Positions 49,141-60,813 of a stretch of DNA of 64,000 nt are shown in pieces. The notes beneath the pieces are model-generated. The model worked only from the letters and a program-made list of their open reading frames with translations. It searched no databases and was not told where the DNA came from. Numbering within the stretch: the first letter of the stretch is position 1; every line of letters starts with the position of its first letter. Both the position numbers and the translations under genes were made by a program. The stretch lies in contig JAGTWJ010000002.1 in NCBI GenBank assembly GCA_020064725.1, positions 620,001-684,000 of the forward strand, written 5' to 3'. This DNA comes from Drechslerella dactyloides. Taxonomy: Eukaryota; Ascomycota; Orbiliomycetes; Orbiliales; Orbiliaceae.

Positions 49141-49952
49141 GCACAGGATCAACGTGTCTAGACTGCTTTTCTTCGTTTCCTTCGTTGGAAGTTCTCAAAT
49201 ATCTTACATCTTTTCTAATCGCAAAAAATATTGGAGAACTACCTGATGCAAAACTTATCTGGATGGGCGAGCAGTTGATGGTCATATATATCTCGTGAAT
49301 GTCACTTTTACTACCCCGGTCTCGACTTAAAAGTTACACTGACCTATGTATTTGGGTTGTATGTTTCTTGCAGCTTGAATTCTCGGTCCCCGGATCGAGT
49401 TGGACTACAAAGGAGATTTATTACGGGTCGATCGATTTAAACAATGATATAACTTTTCAGCCGTAGTTTCGTCGTTTTCAAGACGTCGGCTTCGATGCTA
49501 GCGCCAACAGGCACCAACATTCGTACCACTCGTATTGAAGTAGCACAATAAAACATGCAGCTGGTTTTTCTTCTTGGTTGTTGATCGAATAGTCATGCAT
49601 GGGAGGCAAATGCTCGCCTAGTTCTGCCTGGGAGTTCTAGATCGTCCGATTGATATATCCTGAACTGACGTGATACAATATATATCCCTACAGTGTGGCA
49701 CCAGAGACTCTTGTTGGGGAGCTCAATACTGATATAGTAATAGTCTTCTAACTTACTATCGATTGCCTGAATTCCACTATATATGTTTACTTTCGATCTG
49801 ATTCACTAAGGAAGTAACTTTATAACGATCATTCTTGGTCCTGAACGAAGATCACGGTGTTCTGATATCTAGCTATCCCTCAAGGCATTTTAAGATCTTC
49901 CCTGGATAGCGTAGAACGAACCGGCAATATCATCGTACCCTGGGAAATCAAA
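49141..49952. other. spacer between the tandem secreted-protein genes
   Basis: These 812 bases are rich in short A/T tracts and TATATA-like motifs and have no open frame of note. They presumably hold the promoter of the second copy. Confidence 0.5.
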
Positions 49953-50937
49953 ATGCGGACGAAGGCCAAATGGATCATACTTCATACCGTTGCCCTACAG
50001 TGGTTCATGCGGGCTTCCGTATCGTCACCAATAATACAGCGAAGGCAAACGACGACAACTCTGTTTAGTATTACGGTAAGCTTATGTTATAGGCCGAGAT
50101 CTTCCAGAACCTTAAGATCAAGATATCTTATATGTATTCCGGGGAATTTGATCAGTTTCTGGAGATGGAGACTGATTGACCTCATCATATTTAGTTTGAC
50201 GACCCCAACATCAAGACTGGGACTATCCAACGCGGCGACTTTCACGGAACCGGTTTTGATTTTTCCGATTTCACAGTCCTCCAATTCAAAGAAACCACAC
50301 CTCCTGGATCTGGGTCTTCGGTGATTGGCCAAAAGAACAACTATCTTCGGCCGGCGTCAGCTCCAAACTACATCGCTAGGTTCCAGGCTGGAGTCCAAGA
50401 TTTGATCGATGAGGAGGGGAAAACCACATTTCAGCTTGTTAACGAACTACTTACCGCTGGCGCCACCTTTTCCCTCCGCAGTCTCTACTTTGGCTGTTTC
50501 GCGGCGGCAGGCGTCACGCAAGGGAATCTCCTGCACGGCAAAGAACCACTCGCACCAGCGATCCTACCTGTCGATTGCACGATCAAGTTTCGCAGCACCA
50601 AGTTCGAGCCTCGCGTGGGCCAGAACGTTGTAATCGAACAGACCGCGAATATTAAGCTAACCCCCCAATCGACGCTCTTGATCCTACACGCCAAAAAATA
50701 ACAAATATGGTCAAAGTAACGTTCGATCCCTACTGGTCTGGCCTCACAGCGGTGGAGATTACGATAGAAGAGGCGGCTCTACCTGAAGTCGGAGTGCCGG
50801 ATGGTCCTGTTGATGGACTGGTGGGGACGATTGGCAAACTTTCTGGAGGGAATCTTGCGAGGGCATTCGGGTTCGGCTTGGATTCTATCGAGGGATCTAT
50901 CACCGAAGAGGGTACCGCCATCAACCCAACGACTTGA
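49953..50937 (+). pseudogene. secreted-protein paralogue, second of the tandem pair, frame broken in an A run
   Basis: Exon 1 is 49953-50075 (41 codons, hydrophobic start, ends FSIT). The intron is 50076-50194 (119 bases) and exon 2 starts at 50195 with FDDPNIKTG. The intron lies at the same place and phase as in the upstream copy (FKIT, then FEADRFD). Shared blocks include SLYFGCFAAAGVTQGN and VDCTIKFRST. The frame meets a stop at 50699-50701, just after a run of six A (50693-50698). The missing part of the family pattern continues without a gap one frame over (NMVKVTFDPYWSGLTAVEI) to a stop at 50935-50937. A one-base length change in the A run would explain this. It could be a true recent pseudogene or a homopolymer sequencing error. 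I see no splice pair that would bypass it. Confidence 0.75.
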
Positions 50938-51214
50938 TTTCTGATCAATCACGTCCAGACTATGTGAAGTGCTTTTTGATTTGGGTTTCATATACCCTCA
51001 GAATATCGTCTGTGAGATGAACACATGATTTTCTCCATTTGATAGTTACAATATCTGTACGATGTCTTCTAGTTGCTAATATAACTCATTCCTACTCTTG
51101 CGACCAATATGACATCCTCGTCGGTCCTTCTCACTGTTGTCCATCGAACGGTCATCGATTCTCGGATGAGGATTTTGTGATAATAGTATTATATAGAGAA
51201 GATCAACGCTACAC

Positions 51215-51222
51215 TGCATGCA
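51215..51222. repeat. TGCATGCA palindrome immediately 5' of the tRNA gene
   Basis: One copy of the octamer that is over-represented in the window, ending one base before the tRNA-Ser gene. It is given its own entry because its position could matter for the RNA polymerase III gene; nothing shows that it does. Confidence 0.6.
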
Positions 51223-51223
51223 A

Positions 51224-51321
51224 GTCGCTGTGGCCGAGTGGTTAAGGCGATTGACTAGAATTTCCCACTTCTAGACCATCAATTCTCTTCGGGGGCATAG
51301 GTTCGAGTCCTATCGGCGACG
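51224..51321 (+). tRNA. tRNA-Ser (anticodon AGA) with a 17-base intron
   Basis: A class II tRNA. The acceptor arm pairs GTCGCTG with CGGCGAC (one G-U), with discriminator G at 51321. The A box region is TGGCCGAGTGG and the T arm/B box is GGTTCGAGTCC. A variable arm of serine type (TCTCTTCGGGGGC) lies between anticodon and T arm. The anticodon stem ATTGA/TCAAT brackets the loop CTAGAA, with AGA at 51257-51259. The intron is 51261-51277, one base after the anticodon as in eukaryotic tRNAs. It carries TTCTAG, complementary to CTAGAA of the loop, as expected for the precursor fold. It decodes UCU, and UCC after A-to-I editing. Confidence 0.95.
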
Positions 51322-51327
51322 CATATC

Positions 51328-51332
51328 TTTTT
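51328..51332 (+). terminator. RNA polymerase III terminator of tRNA-Ser
   Basis: A run of five T begins seven bases after the tRNA 3' end; a further T run follows about five bases on. Confidence 0.8.
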
Positions 51333-52270
51333 GAAATTTTTGTGACTCATTTTGCCGCAAGGTCGATGCCGGGAGCAAACGTTCCCAGACAGGAAGCACT
51401 GTATTTTTTCCTTCGCCAAAATACGACAGTGTCGGGGCAGACGCTTCGTTTTCAACACATCTTGGGGATAGATCGCGGCGAGCTAGGTTTTGCGTTCTTT
51501 CAGAGGCGGATAGAGATGCGGAAGCGAACTGTTATATGTCGAATATTCTTAAATAGCAACTGTCGGATCTCGAACTTTCGGAATAATCCTTTCTTAATTT
51601 CAAGAAACGTAGGTTCCCTTTTTTGGACCATTGAAAAGCCCCAGATTTGCGGAAGGATAACTCAAGCCGAAACTGCTCGTTAAACCTCGTTTCTGGCGTA
51701 CTGCTGCAACTTTTAGCCGGGGATCGGCTCGCTATTCTTAAAACGTGACGGACCCCGGCCTGGGATGTTTGATTGTACTTATGCATTTCTAAATTCAGAA
51801 TACAATCGATGATGTGAAGATCGATAGCTAGGATCATAGGCATGTCTTGTTTTTCAGTAGATACGAATGCGGTGGAAACATGTTGGTGTGTTCGTGACGA
51901 GTTCTCCGTCAGATTGCGTTAGACATCCGAAGTCTTGCTAGGTACAATAAGTAAATTAAAAATAATGGCAAGTCGGACCCAGATCCTATAGATAGGAACA
52001 GTCCGGCTAACTAGTTCATATATCGCGACCTAAATACTTCATACGCGACCCGAGTTCCGCCAGAGCCCATGCACGCCTGAATCCATATCCTAAATCATGT
52101 AGCCAGAAGTTTATAAAAGTACTGATCCATTCTGCGTACTTCTCAAAATCCCCATCAGGCTAGGTCTACATAGCTGACATAGTAAGCTGACTTTATTAAC
52201 TATCTGTCCGCGCAAGGTGGCCAACGGGTTCCCTATCTACGCGACGAAGGCAGAATTTCAGATTTGCAAA
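51333..52270. other. spacer between tRNA-Ser and the F-box gene
   Basis: Open frames are under 115 codons, without family resemblance. The last 130 bases before 52271 probably hold the promoter and leader of the F-box gene. In-frame codons continue upstream of that start to 52217 but begin with GTG only. Confidence 0.5.
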
Positions 52271-54008
52271 ATGCGACCAAAACCGTCCTATTATACTTGG
52301 CATCCTTCTCGCAAGACTGCCAAAGCGGACTTGGACAAGCAGTTCACTTTAAATGGAAGCTATCATCAACTTCCCGAACCCACAGAGCCAAAACTACTTC
52401 AAGTTCCAACTAGAGATACACCTCGAACACTGTCAAAGCTTGCAAAATCAAAGACGCCGTCGATATGCAGTCTGAAGGAGCGTATTGCTGCTGCATTCAA
52501 TCGGAAACCAGCTCCATCTATCATCCTGGGCTTGCCGGACTACTTGTTGGACCGGATACTCAGCTGTACGACCCTTACGAAGAAAGATCATCAGAGTGTT
52601 GCGCAAACTTGTTCAAAATTCCATCAACGGCTTATTCATAATCGCTATCGGCATTTCAAACTCCACTTTGCGTACCGTCGGGTACCACACTTTGCTCTTT
52701 CAGTACATAACTGTAGTGGGACCGATAAATTTGGTGACTTTGTTCGTCACAAAAATCTGATCAGGTAGGTTTGTAAATATATATTTAGATTATGGGCGGT
52801 ATCCCAATCCAACTTGCTTGGGAAATTATTTATTGACTCGCGAATCTATGACAGGTCCCTTCAGCTTGTTTTCAAGGACATAACAGACGACACGCAGTCC
52901 TGCACGGAGAATCTGTACAGAAACGGAGAGTTCGCGTATACAGATTTGGACATGTCGGAGTTCTTGTGGCTACTGGAAGGCTGCATAAATATCCAAATTT
53001 TCAGCTTGGTCGCACCCAAAGATTCTACGTTCGACTTCAATATTGTCCTTCAGGTTATTCAAGCAACGGTATATGGCATGCCTCGACTCACACAGCTCAA
53101 GATACAATGTCGCCCATGCATGTTTGATCTCATCACATTTATCAATAATTTGGATTGGAGCCCTCAGAAGCCAGTTGCCAAACTCCATACACTGGGGATT
53201 TCTCTGCACGGACTTGTTGACGGTACTCCAGCGAACGACCGGATCTTCGAAGCACTGTATATGGTATTGGAACAGTCAGGACAGACAGTCAAGAACCTTC
53301 AGCTGTCAGTTGGTACAGACTTGATTAGCCGGGGATGCAATATTATGACACCGAGAAATTGCTGTGTGATGCACAGGCCGCGCTGTGGAGAGTCGGTTCC
53401 CATGTTGGATGAGAATATTGGAACTGTGTTCCCGAACGTACAGCGAGTCGAGATTGGCCTTGAAGGCGTCTTCAGATATCCAGAACGCTGGCTTGGTGTC
53501 GACTTCGATAGAGTCAAGTCTCTATCTGTCAGGTATTCTGTTCGAGATCAGTATTTCGACGTGAAGGTAGGCTCCCGGTTCCCGATACAACCCCAGGCCC
53601 TGTCTGTTATTATCTCTTCGAGAACTTGTACTCACGACTTTCGATTAGAGAAATATCGAAATCAGTCGCTTTTGTAGCCTTGGTCCAAAGTGCCTCCAAA
53701 TTTTCCACCATCCCGAACATCAACATGATGTAGAACTCCAAAGGTTCTTCGACGAGTTTCCGCCTTTATTGACGGATCACAATCCTAAGAATGATGTACC
53801 AGACACAAAAATAGTAACCCGCGCGTCTAGCTTGGACCTCTTTACAGAACCTAGTGCCCCCCGGCTCGAGGTAGATAGGGCAGCTCCAGTCATTGAGAGC
53901 AGAGCGAGCGCGTACACGTACGCACAAGAAACAAACCCGTCCTTTCGGGCTACCACGAGATCGAGAAGAAATTGTAGGGTGGAACTAGCTGGGATAGTGA
54001 CCTGCTAG
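52271..54008 (+). CDS. F-box domain protein
   Basis: Exons are 52271-52764, 52855-53566 and 53649-54008, 521 residues. Intron 1 (90 bases) has a GTAGGT donor and ACAG acceptor. Intron 2 (82 bases, GTAGGC donor, TTAG acceptor, phase 0 on both sides) is inferred: without it the frame stops at 53677, and with it an open frame of 119 more codons joins. The F-box lies at about residues 83-130: ILGLPDYLLDRILS, then DHQSVAQTCSKFHQRL. A region with regular Leu spacing and Cys residues follows (for example CRPCMFDLITFINNLDW and NVQRVEIGLEGVFRYPERW), as in fungal F-box proteins with degenerate leucine-rich repeats. F-box proteins bring substrates to SCF (Skp1-cullin) ubiquitin ligases; the substrate is unknown. 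The shorter two-exon model (438 residues) cannot be excluded. Confidence 0.75.
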
Positions 54009-54557
54009 ACTTCGGAGTCTTTACGCATATCAGCTTTATAATAGCGGAGGAATACTTTTCTGTCAATGCCATCAATTAATATATAATATATAATGAATTA
54101 ATAAAAATGCTGACGAGCTCGTGATTGAGGAAATCCTTGACCACAGCTATCAGGTATGCGAAGGCGAGCAACTATTTTCTGTAGTCAAAACATTTACATA
54201 CTTATGTATAGATGCGCAGAATTCTAGCTACTGCGGGGACCGCCAGTCAATTGCTGGTGAGAGTCTCCCCGGAGAATCGAAAATTTAAGCAATACCGCAG
54301 TGCACAACTTCAACCATACACCCGCCACACCCTTAACCCCTTGACCAAAATGCGCGAAAATGCCGCTAAAGTAAAATACATGTAATATAACACCATGCAC
54401 CGTCGATCTTCCTAGTGCTGTCGGTTATAAAGCACATTTCTCATAGTTGGTGCTCGTCGCGATGCCATTCGCCCTCATACGCTTATCCTTGCGGAGACCA
54501 TATATCTCGTAGACATTCAGTTCTCCAACGTCAGCCGTCCATTTAAAAAAAAAAAAA
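54009..54557. other. convergent 3' spacer between the F-box and 2EXR-type genes
   Basis: The sequence is A/T-rich, with a TATAATATATAAT stretch near 54080 and a run of 13 A at 54545-54557 next to the stop codon of the minus-strand gene. No gene seen. Confidence 0.5.
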
Positions 54558-56569
54558 TCAATTCAGTAGTGTGTATGGCCGTTCCTCGTCCAAGTCATCC
54601 AGGTCGTCCTCCACAAAGATCTCCTTCGTCCCAGAACCCAGCCAGACTTTCTTCCCGCGTCTCCAGCTAACGGCGTGGTAGACCTCCAGGTCGAATTTAC
54701 CAGGCGGTCGCTGTAGCTGTCCCATAGAGTCTGGCTCCTCTGGCGGGTCTTGCAGGAACCTCTCTTCTAGTAGAGAGCCCTTGTATCCGTATTCTTTGAG
54801 GATTCTGCGCTCATAGTCGACTCGGAATGATTTCATCTCTGTCGGTATGTTGATGTGCATCGGCCCTTGCGGCAGCGTCGAGACGACCAGTTCCATGAAC
54901 TTCAGAGACAGCGATGCTCAGCGAAATGTTGTATGAACATGAATGGCAGCAAGGGGTTAGGATAATATCCAACTTACCTCCATCGGCACATTGCCATCCT
55001 CATCCAAAGTCAGCTCTTGAATCCCAGCAACCAGCTTCTCCAGCGCTTCTTTCCTCTCGCCTTCCGCATACTCCACGCTACTCCTGAAAAACTCGTGCGC
55101 CTCCTCAATTAGTTCCGCCTCCTTGCTGTGGCAATGCAAGCATATCGTGCCCTCCAGATGATACACCATCGAGATCTGGTCGCGAGTCAACACCGGTACT
55201 TCCAGCGTCTCCTCGCCGGGACTCTCCACATCCATAACTTGTTTGGTGATCTCCTCCAGATCTTCACAGAGGTCCCGCAGGGCGTCGTTCGGGTCGGAGA
55301 TCTCGAGTGCCTCGGGCAGACTATTCCGCATCACCATCATGAAGAGACACCGACTGATGTTGTAGAAACTGATCTGTAGGATCTGGTGTAGAAGGTCGAC
55401 GGGCTGCAATTCCTCAACCAGCGGGTGGAAGTCCGCCAACCGCGGATACGACTTCTCGATCTTGTTCCTGATCAAATGCCCGATGAAGACCCAGCGGCAG
55501 AATTCGTCAATGGGGTCCTGGTCGCCGAGATGGGAATCCTGCTGCGCGATCGAGTCGAATAGCTCCGCTAGCCGGAGAATCTCGCTGCGAAGCCACATTA
55601 TCGGCTGGTTCACCAGTCTGACGAATTCGGTTGCGTAGTCGGGTTCCTGGTACCATGCATTGACCGAGTAGATTATCCCCGTGCCGCGGAAGACGGAGAA
55701 GTCATCAAAGACGGCCTCGTGCAGTTGTCGGACGTAGGCGTCGTCGCCAATCGGCTCGCCGAATATGTTGCTCGGCGTCAACAGGTCGAAGTTTAAGATG
55801 AACATTTCGCTCTCATGGATATCCCGTATCTCTGTTCTCAAAGTCGCCTATAATCAGTCTCTCAACTCCACAGCAGATGTCCTGCAACATTGCGAAACCG
55901 ATGCATTTGAAACGCACTCAATATCTGCAGCAGCCGTACGAAGTCCGCAATCTGCGGCTGTATCAGCACCAAGCTCGGCTGCTGGTCCGTCAAATTATAC
56001 ATCTCAAAATCGCCATACGGCTCTTCCTCGTCGTCTTCTGCGTCCAACCGCGCGATATCATCCCACTTGAGGTCCAGCACGGCTACGCACCCGGACACCT
56101 CGCCAGCCAGCACCCGCTGCGTGTAGAACGGGCGGAAACCAAGCCGACTCATCAGCGTGCACACCAAGGTGTTATACGGCACGCCGCGGACCGCAAGGAC
56201 AGGTCCACAGGCCGTGTACAGGAACGAGTGGGCCTCGCGGTATATCCTGCGGTTCGCAAGGAGGATGTCCGGGTGTAGGCGTACGCGCTCCATTTTCGGC
56301 GCGGTGACCTGGTAGACCTTGAGCTCGTCTTCGTCGTCGTCATCGTCAATGTCCGTGGGCGTCTGGTCCCAGTATCCGTAGAGGTTTGCGTTCTGCGGGC
56401 TGCGGTCATAGGAGGTGTTGCGCGCCGGATGCAGCAGGTATGCGTAGATTTCGTTGCGAATCTCGCCGGGCAGCCGCTCGAAATTCGAGAGGGCGGGCGC
56501 TGGTCCGGGGTCGTGATCGTGATCTAGCTCTTCGGGATAGAAGCAGTCGACGTCCTGGTCGATGTTCAT
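54558..56569 (-). CDS. 2EXR/F-box-like domain protein
   Basis: Exons in transcript order are 56569-55889, 55847-54978 and 54899-54558; all junctions are in phase 0, giving 630 residues. The first intron is only 41 bases (GTTGCA donor, CTGAT branch, TATAG acceptor); it joins FQMHRFRN to ATLRTEIRD. The second is 78 bases with a GTAAGT donor. The N-terminus has an acidic lead, then FERLPGEIRNEIYAYLL at about residues 30-46. This is the opening of the 2EXR (F-box-like) domain found in many uncharacterised fungal proteins, followed by LHPDILLANRRIYREA, also typical. The middle is helical and Leu/Glu-rich, with LCEDLEEITKQVMDV and CLHCHSKEAEL; the C-terminus is short and acidic. Function is unknown; a substrate-adaptor role is a guess from the F-box likeness. 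Confidence 0.75.
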
Positions 56570-57489
56570 GGTGGAGGATGACGACGGCTGCGGGCCGGGC
56601 GGATGGGAGAGTTTTAAGGGTCGATGGATGGGAGTGTGGAACGGATTAGTGCAGGGGAAGATGGGATGATCTGGGCGGGATTGAAGCCCCTGGGCATGCA
56701 GCTGGAGGTTCAGGAATTTAAGTCTGCATGTTCCGCAGGAGCAATTAATTGGTTACTGTCCGCGATTGCTCGGGGCGGAGGGGCTGGCGGGTGACGATAA
56801 GTTCGTCCGTCGTCGGCGGTGCGACCCAATCGCAGAGCCCCGTCGCCGCTGGCGATTCGATGCTAGTCGAGATGACGTCCAACGGCAAGCATATGCCGGC
56901 ACGCTTGCGTCTGATTGCTTCATGCAGGCACCCGGTAGACGACAGCTCGGGGACCTTGAAGTCTATCTAGTATATCCACGACAGTCGATGAATATTCACA
57001 TTTACGGATGAGGCGATACGTTTCGTAAGGGATGCGACGGCGCTCGATATGGCGACAGTAATGTACAGAACATAGAGTACATGCAGAAAGAATACGGGGA
57101 AACATCCGCTGTGTATAAAAATACCAGGCGGTCATTCCCGACGCATCCTGACCATAAACCCGCCGTGTAGATAGGAAAGAAAACCCAGAACGCAGAAATA
57201 TAAAACCATCTTGCAACGCCTCCATGCACCATATCCCATCCATCTAGTAAGAGCTTGACAACAGATTGCAACAGTAAAACGCCCGCTGTACCAAAGACAA
57301 TGTATGAAGATAGGTCGGGGAGCAGACCGTAAGTGACAGAAAGAAGAAGAGGACGGCGGAAGATACCTCATCGTAATGAGGGGAGAACAGCGGTGACAGC
57401 GGGCATAAAAAATAACGACACAGCAAAAAAAAACCAAAAAAACCTTTGGACATCCAGGATAACCAGCAATCGACACGCAGTTGGCCAGG
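56570..57489. other. spacer between the 2EXR-type gene promoter side and the 3' end of the GLE1-like gene
   Basis: Both neighbours are on the minus strand. No gene is supported; open frames here begin without ATG or lack family likeness. A purine-rich stretch lies at about 57330-57440 on the plus strand. Confidence 0.5.
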
Positions 57490-60400
57490 TCAGCGTCCAA
57501 CAGCCTGAATCCTGTTCCGCGTAACTGCTGCGTCAATCTCCACCTGTTCGCCATGAATCTGTTCCACAGACGCCCGCTTCGTGTTTGCATCAGCGAGCTC
57601 GTCCAGATCCCAGTACCTCCACTCGTCGCACCCGAAGCGCCTCGCTTGGTTCGTGTATCCCTCGCTCTGCAGCTGGTCCATGTGGTTGTAAAGGAGGGTG
57701 GCAAAGCCCTTAAGCTTGGTGCCAACGTCCTCTCTGCAGATTGCGCGGATCTTAGCATCCAGGTTGACGACACCTTCGTAACCGATATGGGCACGCAAGG
57801 TCCACGGCGCGATCTTCATTATCGTCCGGATGTTGATGTAGTGGAGCTCGGTGCGGAGGTAGGGGGGCACGTTGAGGTTGGCGTCGATGCACCTCTTGAC
57901 GTCGTCGATGACAATCGCCTGTTCCCTGCGAATGTTGGCGGGACGGCTAGATGCGGTGACCAAAATATTAGTATTCGATGCGAAGCGGGTAAAGAACTTA
58001 GGAAGATGGGATTGCTTACATGATTGCCATGTGGCAGAACAGAGCCGCCACCACCTCCGCCCGACGATTGACGTCGGTCGTGGTGTCCCCCTCCTTGTAG
58101 CCGAGATCGCTCTCCTTGCCCATCGCGCCGAAGAGCGACGCCGAAAAGTCCCAGAACCTCGCGTAGATGAGCGAGGTCACTGCCACTGCCGGCCAGTACT
58201 TGGCTCGGCCCCCGACGATCGAGTTCAGGGTCATCGCCAATGCCTTGAGCATGGCGGCATCGTCGGGCCCCTCTGCAATCGCCTTCGTGAGGATCGTCTT
58301 CGTGAAATTGTAGAGGGCGAGGAAGAGGACTGGTGGCGCCGTAAACGCCTCCTTCGGCTGCCGCTCCATAGTGAAGTCTACCACGGCGATGTTGCTAACA
58401 CCGCCCGCGGCCTCGAGGTTGGCAGCGACATCGGACAGGAGCTTGATGAGCTCCTTGGCTGCGTTGAAGTACCCGGCCTTGGACCCCACCATCTGGGTGG
58501 CCCGCTTGGCCATCTTGTACTTGAGATCTGTAAGATCTCGCGACCGGTACGTGACCTTGATGGCCTTGGAGCGGATCAACACGAACTCCATATTATAGCG
58601 AGTTCGTGCGTACTGCTCGAAGGCCGCAGCCATGCTGTCCGAGCTTCGGCGGGCCGTCGCGTTGGATGGTGCCATCCTGGCCATCGCAGCAAGATAGGTG
58701 TGACGATACCCTATCTGTTCAGCCAAGGCGCCCTTGACATAATCAAGGGCGCCTGGCGACAGATAGGGCATCGTCGACACCATCTTCTGCGCCTGGCCCG
58801 CGATCTCAGCCTGTGACGAGAGAACAGTTAGTCAGGAATAATCTTATGGTATATCTAAGGTGAATAGGTAAGGAGACATACCTCGAAACCCTGTGGGTTC
58901 GTGGCGACTTGCGCCTGCCGAAACGCGTCGTCCTCCTGCGACTTTCGCGCCTTCGCCGCCTGCTCATTGAGAGCCTTCTGGCGTCTCTCGGCCTCCTGCT
59001 TGGCCTTTGCGGCTGCCTCCTGCTGCTGTCGCTCGAGCTCCTGCTGGGCCAGCAAGCGCTGCTGCTCGGCCAGCAAGCGCTGCCGTTCGGCCTCCTCGCG
59101 CTCCCTCTGCTCCTTCTGCTCCTTCGCGCGTCGCTCGTTCTCCCTCTGGAGTTCGGCCTCGCGCTTGGCCTTTTCGGCGGCCAGTCGCTGCTCTTCCACC
59201 CGACGCCGCTCCGCCTCCGCCTTGCTCCTGATGAGCTCGGCCTTGGCCCTGTCTTCCGCGGCAAACTTCTCCTCGAGGGCGGCCATGTTGCGCTTGTGGC
59301 GCTCCTCTTGGTCCTTGAGGCGCTGGGCCTCCCTCCGCGGCAGCTCCTCGAAATACTTCCGAGCCATGTCGACCACCTCTTGCGCCGCCTTCCTCTCGCT
59401 CTCGATGCTCTTGAATGTCTGGGTGAGCTCGAGATGCTCCTGGTGCTTCTCCAGGAAAAACTCCGCCGTGTTGAAAGGGCGAGTCTCCTCTGTTGGAGAT
59501 CTCGGCCCAGTGGGCAGGAGTCCGAAATCGGTGGAGAAGCGCGACTGCGAGTCTGCCACCTCGGCTGCCGCCAACTCGAGCCCCTTCGTCAAGTCGGCTT
59601 GCTTGGCCTGATACTCGGGGGTCGAGTGGTATGCCGCCAACTTGATCATCTGACCAAGAAGGTCGTCTCCGGTCGTCTTCGTCGTCGGTTCCTTGGGAAC
59701 CGCGACCTCGTCAAGAACCCATTGTGAGCTCTCGTCCTTGAGCAGCTCGAGTGCTCTCGCAATCTTAATGCGGAGCATCTCGGTCTCAATCGGCGATTCC
59801 GGGGTCTCCAGGGATGGATCTGCAAGGAGACCCCGTTGAACCAAATCGCGTCGGAAGCAGTCTTCCAGCTCCTGCAGCTCGGCCTCGGTCTGAATTCTAT
59901 TCTGACGAGTCTTGAGAGCAAGACTCTTCAGCGTGGCTCCTTTCGGCAAACCGCTGATGTCATTCACGCCACAGGCAATCTGCGCGGATGACTTCATCGT
60001 CGAGTCCTTCATGTTGCCTTGAGCGGCTTGCGTCATTGAGGCAGGATCCGATGCTGGGGTTGGCTTGATGACCCAAGGGAAACAGGGCTCCGGCACAACA
60101 ACCGCACCAGAGCGATGTCCGAAACGAGTGTGTGGGGGAGGCGTGGTGACGAGAGTGGTCTCGCTTTCGAAGAAGAGTGAATCGAGGGAATAGAAATCTT
60201 CGCTGTCGTAAATCCAGGACAACTCAGCAGAGGGAGTGTGTCGCTGGTGATCTTCAACCCACCCGCCCGGACTATTGGGAAATCCGTTTGGTTGGATGCC
60301 GTACCTCTTTCTGCGGATGTGTTTTGCAGCGGGAGACTCTCGTGCGTTCTCCTCGTGCGACTTTTGAGCGTAATCGTAGTCCCTGTGAAGCCTATTGTTA

Positions 60401-60813
60401 GCAAATGTTCCACGACGTTTTCCAGAGAGCTGGTAGACAATTCACTGGGAATGAGAGTAATAAATCGAAAGAAACGCTCATCTGGTACAATATTTCCATC
60501 TTTCGGAGGCAGAAAACCATGCACAGGATGCACAAAACAGAACAGCGTGAAGAGGATAAATGAAATCAAACAGAACGATGGAGAGATGCAGGAAGGCAAG
60601 GGGAGGGCGATGGAAGGGGCAATGACTATCATCCACATACAGTAATCGTAAGGCAAGGAACACCGCAATGCCAACAACTACCATGAACAGAATTCGACTA
60701 ACGAATTCTGCAGTAGAGTCGACAACTTGTGAGGCGGAGGAATCGAGAAAGTCAGTCAAGAACGACATGGCGCCTTCCACGGAAAGTGATACGTTGTCCA
60801 TCGAGGAGTCCAT
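57490..60813 (-). CDS. large GLE1-like protein with an N-terminal transmembrane helix and a long coiled coil
   Basis: Exons in transcript order are 60813-60641, 60382-58882, 58810-58020 and 57946-57490; all phases match, giving 973 residues. Introns are 257, 71 and 73 bases; the first has a GTATGT donor, GCTAAC branch and CACAG acceptor. Residues 39-58 are a strong hydrophobic helix (ILFMVVVGIAVFLALRLL). Residues 60-360 look disordered. Residues about 366-548 are an uninterrupted Glu/Arg/Gln/Ala-rich coiled coil. The C-terminal 425 residues are helical. They contain PPVLFLALYNFTKTI, YWPAVAVTSLIYARFWDF and KESDLGYKEGD, matching the order of blocks I know from the C-terminal domain of GLE1, the nuclear-pore mRNA export factor. 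Ordinary GLE1 proteins have coiled coil plus this domain but no membrane helix and are shorter, so this may be a divergent paralogue. The gene model is firmer than the family call. Confidence 0.7.

Noticed and set aside
58901..59727. Two long plus-strand open frames (236 and 272 codons) opposite the GLE1-like gene
   Set aside because: They mirror the repetitive Glu/Arg/Gln codons of the coiled coil; their translations are Leu/Ser/Arg low-complexity only.
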